64,000 nt of DNA. It comes from CAXXXW01 sp963665555 (GTDB taxonomy: Bacteria > Pseudomonadota > Alphaproteobacteria > Thalassobaculales > Thalassobaculaceae). The translations under genes were made by a program, and so were the position numbers. The notes below the pieces were generated by a model that worked only from the letters and a program-made list of their open reading frames with translations, made no database searches and was not told the origin of the DNA. Below are positions 1 to 8,101 of the stretch, piece after piece. Position 1 is the stretch's first letter, and the number at the start of each line of letters is the position of its first letter. The DNA is taken from positions 124,001 to 188,000 of the forward strand of contig OY762308.1 of the NCBI GenBank assembly GCA_963665555.2, written 5' to 3'.

Positions 1-1211
1 TCTTCGGCACGTCCGAGACCTTCTCGCCGCTCGCCGCCGCGACGATCAACGGCACGCTGGCGCACAGCCTCGATTTCGACGACACGCACGCGGCCGGCTC
101 GATCCACCCCAGCGCGCCCATCGTGCCCGCCGCGCTGGCCGCCGCCGAGATGACGGGGGCGGACGGCAAGGCGACGATCGCCGCCATCGCGGCCGGCTAC
201 GAGGTCCAGATCCGGCTCAGCCTGGCGCTGGTTCCCAGCGCGCATTACGAGCGCGGCTACCATCCCTCGGCGACCTGCGGCGTGTTCGGCGCGGCGGCGG
301 CGGCGGGGTCGATTTTCGGCCTCGACGCGGCCGCGATGGAGCGCGCCTTCGGCATCGCCGGCTGCCAGTCCTCCGGCTCGATGCGCTTCCTGTTCGACGG
401 CGCCTGGACCAAGCGGTTCCAGGTCGGCTACGCCGCCCACGACGGGCTGCTGGCGGCGACGCTGGCGCGCGAGGGCTTCGTCGGCCCGGCGGGCGCGATC
501 GAGGGCAGGGACGGCTTCCTGCGCTCCTACGCCCCGGACCCGGAGCCGGCGCGGGCCGCGGCCGGGCTGGGCGAGGTCTGGGAGACCCTGAACATCGCCG
601 TCAAACCCTACCCCTCCTGCCGCTACAGCCACGCCGCGATGGGCGCGCTGGCGAAGGCGCGGGAGGCCAACGGCATCGCGGCGGCGGAGGTCGAGTCGGT
701 CGAGATCGGCCTGCCCGCCACCGGCTGGCGGATCATCGGCGAGACCGACGAGACCAAGCGCGAGCCTTCCGGCGCGGTGGACGGCCAGTTCTCCATGCCG
801 TTCTGCGGCGCGGTGGTGCTGCGCCAGGGCGCGATGGGCTGGGACGACTACGCCCGCCACCTGAACGACAACGACACGCGCGCGCTGGTCCGCAAGTTCT
901 CCACCGTGGTCGATCCCTGGGCGGAGGCGGAGTATCCCGCCAACATGGCCGGGACCGCGCGGGTGCGCACCGCGCGCGGGACCTTCGAGGAGAAGGTCGC
1001 CGTGCCGAAGGGCGAGCCGGAGAACTTCATGACCGTCGCCGAGTTCCGCGCCAAGTTCGACGACCTGACCTCGCCCTGGCTCGACGACGGCCGGCGCGAG
1101 GCGCTGGCCCGCTCCCTGCTCGGCCTCGACGGGGCGGAGTCGGTCGCGGGCGCGCTCGAACTGTCCCGGCCGGAGGAGCCGGCGGCGCTCCGCCTGGCGG
1201 GCGAGGACTGA
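1..1211 (+). CDS. MmgE/PrpD family protein, 5' end cut off by the window
   Basis: The reading frame is open from base 3, so the true start lies outside the window. The first residues, including a HSLDFDDTH stretch and HPSAPIVPAALA about ten residues later, are typical of the MmgE/PrpD fold (2-methylcitrate dehydratase and cis-aconitate decarboxylase relatives). A GTG at 123 lies inside this conserved block and is not the start. About 402 residues are visible; family members are about 450. The next gene begins 10 bp downstream and encodes a MaoC hydratase, followed by an acyl-CoA dehydrogenase, so a role in degrading a CoA-bound or organic acid is likely. The substrate cannot be told. Confidence 0.85.
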   Translation, partial: FGTSETFSPLAAATINGTLAHSLDFDDTHAAGSIHPSAPIVPAALAAAEMTGADGKATIAAIAAGYEVQIRLSLALVPSAHYERGYHPSATCGVFGAAAAAGSIFGLDAAAMERAFGIAGCQSSGSMRFLFDGAWTKRFQVGYAAHDGLLAATLAREGFVGPAGAIEGRDGFLRSYAPDPEPARAAAGLGEVWETLNIAVKPYPSCRYSHAAMGALAKAREANGIAAAEVESVEIGLPATGWRIIGETDETKREPSGAVDGQFSMPFCGAVVLRQGAMGWDDYARHLNDNDTRALVRKFSTVVDPWAEAEYPANMAGTARVRTARGTFEEKVAVPKGEPENFMTVAEFRAKFDDLTSPWLDDGRREALARSLLGLDGAESVAGALELSRPEEPAALRLAGED

Positions 1212-1221
1212 GGAGGGCGCC

Positions 1222-1740
1222 TTGAGCTACGCGAGCGCGCCCGTCGCGGGCCCGGCGGGCGAACGCCGCTTCCGCGAGGACATCGGCCGGCTGTTCGAGG
1301 ATTTCGCCGTCGGCGACATCTACGAGCACCGGCCGGGCCGCACCATCGGCGAGGCGGACAACACCTGGTTCACCCTGCTGACCATGAACACGCACCCGCT
1401 GCATTTCGACGCCGCCTACGCGGCGGACACGCAGTTCGGGCGCCCGCTGGTCAACTCCTGCCTCACGCTCTCCATCGTCGCCGGCATGAGCGTGAGCGAC
1501 GTGAGCCAGAAGGCGATCGCCAATCTCGGCTGGAGCGACATCCGGCTGCCGGCCCCGGTCTTCGTCGGCGACACGATCTACGCCGAATCGGAAGTGCTCG
1601 GCAAACGCGAGTCGAAGTCGCGGCCGGACCGGGGGATCGTGTCGGTGCGCACGATCGGCCGCAAGGCCGACGGGACCGTGTTCATGACCTTCGACCGCTC
1701 GATCCTGGTGCCGAAACGCGGCGCCGGCGCGCCGGCCTGA
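1222..1740 (+). CDS. MaoC family (hot-dog fold) dehydratase/hydratase
   Basis: 172 residues starting at TTG, with AGGAGG at 1211-1216 giving a good 5-nt spacing. The hydratase motif region reads TMNTHPLHFD, followed by the usual FGRPLVNS segment. In (R)-specific enoyl-CoA hydratases the motif is GDxNPxH; here the His is kept, but the usual catalytic Asp position appears to be Asn. This variant resembles mesaconyl-CoA or methylmalyl-CoA hydratase-like MaoC proteins (inference). It sits between PrpD-like and acyl-CoA dehydrogenase genes and is probably co-transcribed with them. It likely hydrates or dehydrates an acyl-CoA in the cytoplasm; the substrate is unknown. Confidence 0.82.
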   Translation: MSYASAPVAGPAGERRFREDIGRLFEDFAVGDIYEHRPGRTIGEADNTWFTLLTMNTHPLHFDAAYAADTQFGRPLVNSCLTLSIVAGMSVSDVSQKAIANLGWSDIRLPAPVFVGDTIYAESEVLGKRESKSRPDRGIVSVRTIGRKADGTVFMTFDRSILVPKRGAGAPA

Positions 1741-1750
1741 CGCCGGGCGC

Positions 1751-1784
1751 GCCGGGGAACCAAGGGTGCCGGGGAACCAAGGGG
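1751..1784 (+). repeat. Two 17-bp tandem repeats before the acyl-CoA dehydrogenase
   Basis: The 17-mer gccggggaaccaagggt (1751-1767) is followed at once by a copy differing only in its last base (1768-1784), and then by a related ggggacaaggggga tail. The repeat sits in the gap between the MaoC and acyl-CoA dehydrogenase genes. It resembles short G-rich REP-like intergenic repeats, but only two copies are seen here. Confidence 0.5.
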
Positions 1785-1798
1785 ACAAGGGGGACGAC

Positions 1799-2977
1799 AT
1801 GGCCGTCGCCGGGGATTTCGCCCTCGACGGGGAGCGCGCGGAGCAGGAGCGCCTGATCCTCGACGCCGTGGACCGCTTCCTGGAGCGCGACGTGGCGCCC
1901 TACGCGCACGACCTGGAGGCGGAGGACGCCTATCCGCGCGAGATCGTCGACAAGATGGTCGGGATGGGCCTGTTCGGCGCCACGATCGGCGTCGAGTACG
2001 GCGGCCTCGGCCTGTCCGCCTCGACCTACGCGCGGATCGTCGAGCGGGTGTCGGCGGTGTGGATGTCGGTCTCCGGCATTTTCAACTCGCACCTCATCAT
2101 GGCCGCCTGCGTGGAGCGCGGCGGCACCGAGGAGCAGAAGCGCGAATGGCTGCCCCGCTTCGCGTCGGGAGAGCTCCGCGGCGGCGTCGCGCTGACCGAG
2201 CCGGACGCGGGCACCGACCTGCAGGGCATCCGGACGCGGGCGGAGAAGTCGGGCAACGGCTACGCGCTGACCGGGGCGAAGTCGTGGATCAGCAACGCGG
2301 TGGAGGGCGGCGTGCTCGCCGTCCTCGCCAAGACCGACCCCGCCGCCATGCCCCGCCACCGGGGGATGAGCCTGTTCCTGGTCGAGAAAAGCCCGGAGTT
2401 CCAGGTCGCGAAGCGGCTGAAAAAGCTCGGCTACAAGGGCATCGATTCCGGCGAGTTCACGATGGACGGGCTGTTCGTGCCCGGCGAAAACCTGGTCGGC
2501 GGCGTCGAGGGCCGGGGCCTGCAGCAGATCCTCGGCGGGCTGGAGCTGGGCCGGATCAACGTCGCCGCCCGCGGCGTCGGCATCGCGCGGGCCTGCCTGA
2601 CGAAATCCGTCGAATACGCCCAGGTCCGCAAGACCTTCGGCAAGCCGATCTGCGAGCACCAGGCGATCCAGTTCAAGCTCGCCGACATGGCGACGCAGCT
2701 GGAGGCCGCCCGCCTGCTCACCGAACAGGCCGCGCGCGCCTACGACCGGGGCGAGCGCTGCGACATGGAGGCCGGCATGGCCAAGCTCGCCGCCAGCGAG
2801 GCGGCGCTGCACAACAGCCTGGAGGCGATGCGCCTGCACGGCGCCTACGGCTACTCCAAGGAGTTCGACATCGAGCGGTACTACCGCGACGCGCCGCTGC
2901 TCGCCATCGGCGAGGGGACCAACGAGTTGCAGCGGATCATCATCGCCCGCCAGCTGGTGGCGCGCCATCCGGCCTGA
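1799..2977 (+). CDS. Acyl-CoA dehydrogenase
   Basis: 392 residues, the usual length for this FAD enzyme, which oxidises acyl-CoA to enoyl-CoA and passes electrons to ETF. The sequence shows an N-terminal helical domain, the LTEPDAGTD beta-domain motif near 140, and a C-terminal helical domain ending in GEGTNELQR. Glu372 in that stretch is at the position of the catalytic base. The ATG at 1799 was preferred over an upstream GTG at 1766, because the extra residues would be encoded by the tandem repeat and a G-rich SD-like stretch lies just before 1799. It belongs to the PrpD-MaoC cluster. Substrate chain length or branching is not predictable. Confidence 0.9.
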   Translation: MAVAGDFALDGERAEQERLILDAVDRFLERDVAPYAHDLEAEDAYPREIVDKMVGMGLFGATIGVEYGGLGLSASTYARIVERVSAVWMSVSGIFNSHLIMAACVERGGTEEQKREWLPRFASGELRGGVALTEPDAGTDLQGIRTRAEKSGNGYALTGAKSWISNAVEGGVLAVLAKTDPAAMPRHRGMSLFLVEKSPEFQVAKRLKKLGYKGIDSGEFTMDGLFVPGENLVGGVEGRGLQQILGGLELGRINVAARGVGIARACLTKSVEYAQVRKTFGKPICEHQAIQFKLADMATQLEAARLLTEQAARAYDRGERCDMEAGMAKLAASEAALHNSLEAMRLHGAYGYSKEFDIERYYRDAPLLAIGEGTNELQRIIIARQLVARHPA

Positions 2978-3019
2978 CCGGCGGCGCGGCCGGCCGGCGC
3001 GCCGGCAAGGGGGAGCGGC

Positions 3020-4168
3020 ATGGAATCGGGACGGGTCGCCTTCGGGAGCATGGACGCGGTGAGTTTCGGGCGCCCCTTCGCGCAAGCGGCGGCGGAGGAG
3101 GCCGAACGGCTCGGCGCCGAGCGGGTTTTCCTGATGGTCAGCGGCACGCTGAACCGCGAGACCGGGGAGGTCGCCGCGCTGCGCCGCGCGCTCGGCAACA
3201 AGGTCGCGGGCGAGTTCGACGCCATGCGCCCGCACACGCCGCGCGGCGACGTGATCGCGGCGGCCGCGGCGGCGCGCGCGGCCGGCGCCGACCTGATCGT
3301 CACCTTCGGCGGCGGCTCGCTCACCGACGGGGCGAAGGCGGTCCGCATGTGCCTCGCCAACGGCATAACGACGGCGGAGGGGATGGACCTGCTGCGCGCC
3401 TCGCCGGGGCCGGAGGTCGCGGCGGCGACGATCCCGCAGGTCTCGATCCCGACCACGCTGTCCGGCGGCGAGTTCAGCGCCATCGCCGGCGTGACGGACG
3501 AGCGCGCGCGGACGAAGGAACTGTTCCGCCATCCCGCCGCGATGGCGAGCGCGGTGGTGCTCGACCCCGCGCCGACGGTCCACACGCCGGAATGGCTGTT
3601 CCTCTCCACCGGCGTGCGGGCGGTGGACCACTGCGTCGAGGGCGTGTGTTCGGGCGAGGCGCACGCCTGGGGCGACGCGCAGGCGCTGCACGGGCTGGGC
3701 CTGCTGACCCGCGGCCTCGCGGCGGCGAAGTCGGACCCGGCGGACCTCGCGGCCCGGCTCGACTGCCAGATGGGGACATGGATGTCGATGGGGCCGCTCG
3801 CCGCCGGCGTGCCGATGGGGGCGAGCCACGGGATCGGCTATGTGCTGGGCGCGGCGTTCGACATCCCGCACGGCCACACCTCCTGCATCATGCTGCCCGC
3901 CGTGATGCGCTGGAACCGGCCGGCCAACGCCGAACGCCAGGCGCGCGCGGCGGCCGCGATGGGCCGCGCGGGCGCGGAGGCGGGCGACGCGCTCCACGAA
4001 TTCATCGCCGGCCTCGGAATGCCGCGCAGCCTCGGCGCGGCCGGCGTCGGCCGGGAGGATTTCCCGCGAATCGCCGAGGGCGCGATGGGCACGCCGTGGA
4101 TCCCGCGCAACCCGCGCCCGATCCCTGGCCCGGCCGAGGTGGTGGAAATCCTCGAACTGGCGGCGTGA
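3020..4168 (+). CDS. Iron-containing alcohol dehydrogenase family, maleylacetate reductase-like
   Basis: 382 residues. The N-terminal NAD(P)-binding half carries FGGGSLTDGAKA. The C-terminal half keeps three histidines of the metal site (His204 in VDHCVEG, His270 in GASHGIG, His284 in PHGH). The aspartate that usually ligates the metal (GMDAxxH) reads arginine (Arg200 in TGVRAVDH). Maleylacetate reductases also deviate at this site. Family knowledge suggests NAD(P)H-dependent reduction of maleylacetate or another oxo acid, or alcohol oxidation. It is the last gene of the catabolic group, 42 bp after the acyl-CoA dehydrogenase. The exact reaction is uncertain. Confidence 0.8.
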   Translation: MESGRVAFGSMDAVSFGRPFAQAAAEEAERLGAERVFLMVSGTLNRETGEVAALRRALGNKVAGEFDAMRPHTPRGDVIAAAAAARAAGADLIVTFGGGSLTDGAKAVRMCLANGITTAEGMDLLRASPGPEVAAATIPQVSIPTTLSGGEFSAIAGVTDERARTKELFRHPAAMASAVVLDPAPTVHTPEWLFLSTGVRAVDHCVEGVCSGEAHAWGDAQALHGLGLLTRGLAAAKSDPADLAARLDCQMGTWMSMGPLAAGVPMGASHGIGYVLGAAFDIPHGHTSCIMLPAVMRWNRPANAERQARAAAAMGRAGAEAGDALHEFIAGLGMPRSLGAAGVGREDFPRIAEGAMGTPWIPRNPRPIPGPAEVVEILELAA

Positions 4169-4195
4169 CGACGGAAAGGCGGCGCGCCGCGGGCC

Positions 4196-4224
4196 TTGAG
4201 TTCCGGGCGCGGAAGGCGTAAACC
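4196..4224 (+). promoter_or_regulatory. Predicted sigma70-type promoter for nuoKLMN
   Basis: TTGAGT (4196-4201), a 17-bp spacer and TAAACC (4219-4224) lie 64 bp before the nuoK start. Such a promoter would be needed because nuoK here is not preceded by the other nuo genes. Confidence 0.45.
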
Positions 4225-4287
4225 CTCCGGCGCGGCGCGCCCGGACCGGCGCGCGGCCGCGGCAAACCGGCGCCGGGGGGCGCGACC

Positions 4288-4599
4288 ATGTGGGAAATCG
4301 GCCTCGCGCATTACCTCTCGGTGGCGGCGGTGCTGTTCACGGTCGGGATTTTCGGCATCTTCCTGAACCGCAAGAACGTGATCATCATCCTCATGTCCAT
4401 CGAGTTGATGCTGCTGGCGGTGAACATCAACCTGGTGGCGTTCTCGGCCTTCCTCGGCGACCTGGTGGGGCAGGTCTTCGCGCTGTTCGTGCTGACCGTG
4501 GCGGCGGCGGAGGCGGCGATCGGCCTCGCCATCCTGGTGGTGTACTTCCGCAACCGCGGCTCCATCGCGGTGGAAGACATCAACCTGATGAAGGGCTGA
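4288..4599 (+). CDS. nuoK: NADH-quinone oxidoreductase subunit K
   Basis: 103 residues with three hydrophobic helices, exactly the size of NuoK, an antiporter-like subunit in the complex I membrane arm. The two conserved membrane glutamates of the family are present: Glu39 in SIELMLLAVN and Glu74 in AAAEAAIGLA. It is followed by nuoL after 9 bp, so K-L-M-N form one unit. Oddly, the gene upstream is a maleylacetate-reductase-like gene rather than nuoJ, and nuoA-J are not in this window. Confidence 0.96.
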   Translation: MWEIGLAHYLSVAAVLFTVGIFGIFLNRKNVIIILMSIELMLLAVNINLVAFSAFLGDLVGQVFALFVLTVAAAEAAIGLAILVVYFRNRGSIAVEDINLMKG

Positions 4600-4608
4600 G
4601 GCGCCGGC

Positions 4609-6540
4609 ATGTACACGGCCATCGTCCTGCTGCCGCTGCTGGGCGCGCTCGTCGCCGGCTTCGGCGGGCGGTGGATCGGCGACCGGGGCGCGCATATCGC
4701 GACCTGCGGGGCGATGGCGCTGTCCACCGCCTTCGGCCTGGTCGCGTTTTACGACGTGGCGATCGGGCACAACCCGCAAACGGTGGAGCTCTTCACCTGG
4801 ATCCGCTCCGGGACGATGGACGCCGCCTGGGCGCTCAAATACGACACGCTGACGGCGGTGATGGTGCTGGTGGTGACCGTGGTCTCGACCATGGTCCATG
4901 TCTACTCGATCGGCTACATGGGCCACGACCCGCACAACCCGCGCTTCTTCGCCTACCTGTCGCTGTTCACCTTCGCCATGCTGATGCTGGTGACGGCGGA
5001 CAACCTGGTGCAGATGTTCTTCGGCTGGGAGGGGGTCGGGCTGGCCTCCTACCTGCTGATCGGGTTCTGGTATCGCAGGCCGTCGGCCAACGCGGCGGCG
5101 GTGAAGGCGTTCATCGTCAACCGGGTGGGCGATTTCGGCTTCGCGCTCGGCATTTTCGGGACCTACCTGCTGTTCGACACGGTGGTGCTCGACGAGATTT
5201 TCCGCGCCGTGCCCGACAAGGCCGGGACGGGGATGTCCTTCCTGTGGTTCGAGGCGGACGCGCTGACGGTGCTGACGATCCTGCTGTTCGTCGGCGCCAT
5301 GGGCAAGTCGGCGCAGCTCGGCCTGCACACCTGGCTGCCCGACGCGATGGAGGGGCCGACGCCGGTCTCGGCGCTGATCCACGCCGCCACCATGGTGACG
5401 GCCGGCGTGTTCATGGTGGCGCGGCTCTCGCCGATGATGGAGTACGCGCCGGACACGCTGGCGCTGGTGACGGTGGTGGGCGCCGCCACCGCCTTCTTCG
5501 CCGCGACGGTCGGCCTGTGCCAGAACGACATCAAGCGTGTGATCGCGTATTCGACCTGTTCGCAGCTGGGCTACATGTTCTTCGCCTGCGGCGTTTCGGC
5601 CTATTCGGCGGGGATTTTCCACCTGCTGACGCACGGCTTCTTCAAGGCGCTGCTGTTCCTGGGCGCGGGTTCGGTGATCCACGCCATGTCGGACGAGCAG
5701 GACATGCGCCGCATGGGCGGCCTCAGGACGCGCATTCCGCTGACCTACTGGCTGATGGTCGTCGGCACGCTGTCGCTGACCGGCTTTCCGTTCCTCGCCG
5801 GGTTCTACTCCAAGGACCTGATCCTGGAGTCCGCCTTCGCGCGCGCGACCGGGGCGGGCGATTTCGCCTTCTGGATCGGCGTGCTGACGGCCGCGCTGAC
5901 GGCGTTCTACAGCTGGCGGCTGGTTTTCATGACCTTCCACGGGACCTGCCGCGCCTCGCCGGAGGTCCAGGACCGTATCCACGAATCGCCGCTCTCGATG
6001 ACGGGGCCGCTGGTCGTGCTCGCCATCGGCGCGGTGTTCGCGGGCGCGGCGGGCTACAGCGTCTTCGGCGGCGAGGCGATGGACGCCTTCTGGGGCGAGG
6101 CGCTGCTGGTGCTGGAGGGGAACCGGACGATCGAGGCGGCGCGCCATGTGCCGCTCTGGGTCGTGCTGGCGCCGACGGCGATGTTCGTGCTCGGCACGGG
6201 CGGGGCCTGGCTGTGCTATGTGCGCCGGCCCGAATGGCCGGCCCGGATCGCCGCGACTTACGGCGAGATCTACCGCTTCCTGCTCAACAAGTGGTATTTC
6301 GACGAACTCTACGACGCGGTGTTCGTGCGGCCGGCGATGCGGATCGGCCGCGCGTTCTGGAAGGGCGGCGACGGCGCCGTGATCGACGGGTTCGGCCCGG
6401 ACGGGATTTCGCTCGCGACCCGCCTGCTGGCCGGGCGCGCCGGGCGGTTGCAGAGCGGCTATGTCTACCACTACGCCTTCGCGATGATGATCGGCGTGGT
6501 GGCCCTCGTCTCCTGGTATCTGCTGACGCGCGGGGGCTGA
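4609..6540 (+). CDS. nuoL: NADH-quinone oxidoreductase subunit L
   Basis: 643 residues, typical for NuoL, the distal proton-pumping antiporter-like subunit. It carries the WEGVGLASYLLIGFW and HTWLPDAMEGPTPVSALIHA motifs, which include the conserved Glu/Lys/His proton-path region, followed by many membrane helices. The long C-terminal segment, about residues 560-640, fits the lateral helix and the terminal anchoring helix. It ends 4 bp before nuoM. Confidence 0.97.
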   Translation: MYTAIVLLPLLGALVAGFGGRWIGDRGAHIATCGAMALSTAFGLVAFYDVAIGHNPQTVELFTWIRSGTMDAAWALKYDTLTAVMVLVVTVVSTMVHVYSIGYMGHDPHNPRFFAYLSLFTFAMLMLVTADNLVQMFFGWEGVGLASYLLIGFWYRRPSANAAAVKAFIVNRVGDFGFALGIFGTYLLFDTVVLDEIFRAVPDKAGTGMSFLWFEADALTVLTILLFVGAMGKSAQLGLHTWLPDAMEGPTPVSALIHAATMVTAGVFMVARLSPMMEYAPDTLALVTVVGAATAFFAATVGLCQNDIKRVIAYSTCSQLGYMFFACGVSAYSAGIFHLLTHGFFKALLFLGAGSVIHAMSDEQDMRRMGGLRTRIPLTYWLMVVGTLSLTGFPFLAGFYSKDLILESAFARATGAGDFAFWIGVLTAALTAFYSWRLVFMTFHGTCRASPEVQDRIHESPLSMTGPLVVLAIGAVFAGAAGYSVFGGEAMDAFWGEALLVLEGNRTIEAARHVPLWVVLAPTAMFVLGTGGAWLCYVRRPEWPARIAATYGEIYRFLLNKWYFDELYDAVFVRPAMRIGRAFWKGGDGAVIDGFGPDGISLATRLLAGRAGRLQSGYVYHYAFAMMIGVVALVSWYLLTRGG

Positions 6541-6544
6541 GGCG

Positions 6545-8101
6545 ATGGCGAGCGACTGGCCCCTGCTTTCGCTGACGACCTTCCTGCCGCTGGTCGGGTG
6601 CCTGTTCATCCTGTTCGCCCGCGGCGACGAGGCGACGGTGGCGCGCAATTCGCGCTACATCGCGCTGTGGACCTCGACCGCGACCTTCCTGGTCTCGCTG
6701 GCGATCTGGGTGAATTTCGACCCGGCGACGGCCGAGTTCCAGATGGTGGAGCAGGCGGCGTGGATCCCGGGTTCGGACATCGGCTACCGCATGGGCGTGG
6801 ACGGCATCTCGCTGTTCTTCGTGCTGCTCTCGACCTTCCTCACGCCGATCTGCGTGCTGGCCAGCTGGGAGGCCGTCCAGAGCCGCGTGCGCGAGTACAT
6901 GCTCGCCTTCCTGGTGCTGGAAACCATGATGGTCGGCATGTTCTGCGCGCTCGACCTGCTGGTGTTCTACATTTTCTTCGAGGGCGTGCTGATCCCGATG
7001 TTCATTATCATCGGGGTGTGGGGCGGGCCGCGGCGGGTTTACGCCGCCTTCAAGTTCTTCCTCTACACGCTGCTCGGCTCGGTGCTGATGCTGGTCGCCA
7101 TGCTGGCGATGTACTTCACGGCCGGGACGACGGACATCCCGGCCCTGATGGCGCACCGTTTCGCGGCGGAGATGCAGCCCTGGCTGTGGCTCGCCTTCTT
7201 CGCGTCCTTCGCCGTCAAGGTGCCGATGTGGCCGGTCCACACCTGGCTGCCCGACGCCCATGTCGAGGCGCCGACGGCCGGCTCGGTGATCCTGGCCGGC
7301 GTGCTGCTGAAGATGGGCGGCTACGGCTTCCTGCGGTTCTCGATCCCGATGTTCCCGGAGGCCACCGAACTGTTCACGCCGCTCGTCTACGCGCTGAGCG
7401 TGGTGGCGGTGATCTACACCTCGCTGGTGGCGCTGGCGCAGGAGGACCTGAAGAAGCTGATCGCCTATTCCTCGGTGGCCCATATGGGGTTCGTCACCAT
7501 CGGCATGTTCACGCTGAACGAGCAGGGCGTGCAGGGGTCGATCTTCCAGATGCTGAGCCACGGGATCGTGTCGGCGGCGCTGTTCCTGTGCGTCGGCGTC
7601 GTGTACGACCGGATGCACACGCGCGAGATTTCGGCCTACGGCGGCCTGGTGAACCGGATGCCGCGCTACGCGCTGGTCTTCATGGTGTTCACGATGGCGT
7701 CGATCGGCCTGCCGGCGACCAGCGGCTTCGTCGGCGAGTTCCTGGTGCTGATGGGCGCCTTCGAGGAGAGCACCTGGCTGGCGGCGCTGGCCGCCACCGG
7801 CGTCGTGCTCGGCGCGGCCTACATGCTCTACCTCTACCGCCGCGTGATCTTCGGGACGCTGGACAAGGAGGGGCTGCGGCGGATCGCCGACCTGTCGCCG
7901 CGCGAGGTCCTGGTGTTCGCGCCGCTGGCGGTCCTGGTGTTCTGGATGGGGCTGTATCCCGCCTCCTTCCTCGACGCGATGGCGGTTTCGGTGGACAACC
8001 TGATCGCCAACCACCGGCTCGCGCTGGAGGGGGCGGGCGGCGCGGCGCTGGCGGCCGCCGACGCCCTCCCGGCGGCGCCTGGGGCGGAGGGCTCGCGATG
8101 A
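6545..8101 (+). CDS. nuoM: NADH-quinone oxidoreductase subunit M
   Basis: 518 residues. An antiporter-like membrane subunit of complex I with FFEGVLIPMFIIIGVWGG and HTWLPDAHVEAPTAGSVILA, which contain the conserved membrane Glu and the broken-helix Pro/His region. The last codons overlap the nuoN start (ATGA), so translation is probably coupled. It has a short Ala/Pro-rich tail that is not part of the conserved fold. Confidence 0.97.
   Translation: MASDWPLLSLTTFLPLVGCLFILFARGDEATVARNSRYIALWTSTATFLVSLAIWVNFDPATAEFQMVEQAAWIPGSDIGYRMGVDGISLFFVLLSTFLTPICVLASWEAVQSRVREYMLAFLVLETMMVGMFCALDLLVFYIFFEGVLIPMFIIIGVWGGPRRVYAAFKFFLYTLLGSVLMLVAMLAMYFTAGTTDIPALMAHRFAAEMQPWLWLAFFASFAVKVPMWPVHTWLPDAHVEAPTAGSVILAGVLLKMGGYGFLRFSIPMFPEATELFTPLVYALSVVAVIYTSLVALAQEDLKKLIAYSSVAHMGFVTIGMFTLNEQGVQGSIFQMLSHGIVSAALFLCVGVVYDRMHTREISAYGGLVNRMPRYALVFMVFTMASIGLPATSGFVGEFLVLMGAFEESTWLAALAATGVVLGAAYMLYLYRRVIFGTLDKEGLRRIADLSPREVLVFAPLAVLVFWMGLYPASFLDAMAVSVDNLIANHRLALEGAGGAALAAADALPAAPGAEGSR

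Noticed and set aside
123..125. GTG at 123 as the start of the MmgE/PrpD gene
   Set aside because: Conserved family residues are encoded upstream of it right to the window edge.
3838..6648. Long minus-strand frame antisense to nuo genes
   Set aside because: Its Arg/His/Gln-rich translation has no recognisable domain and mirrors the high-GC codon bias of the real plus-strand genes. Many similar long shadow frames occur across the window.
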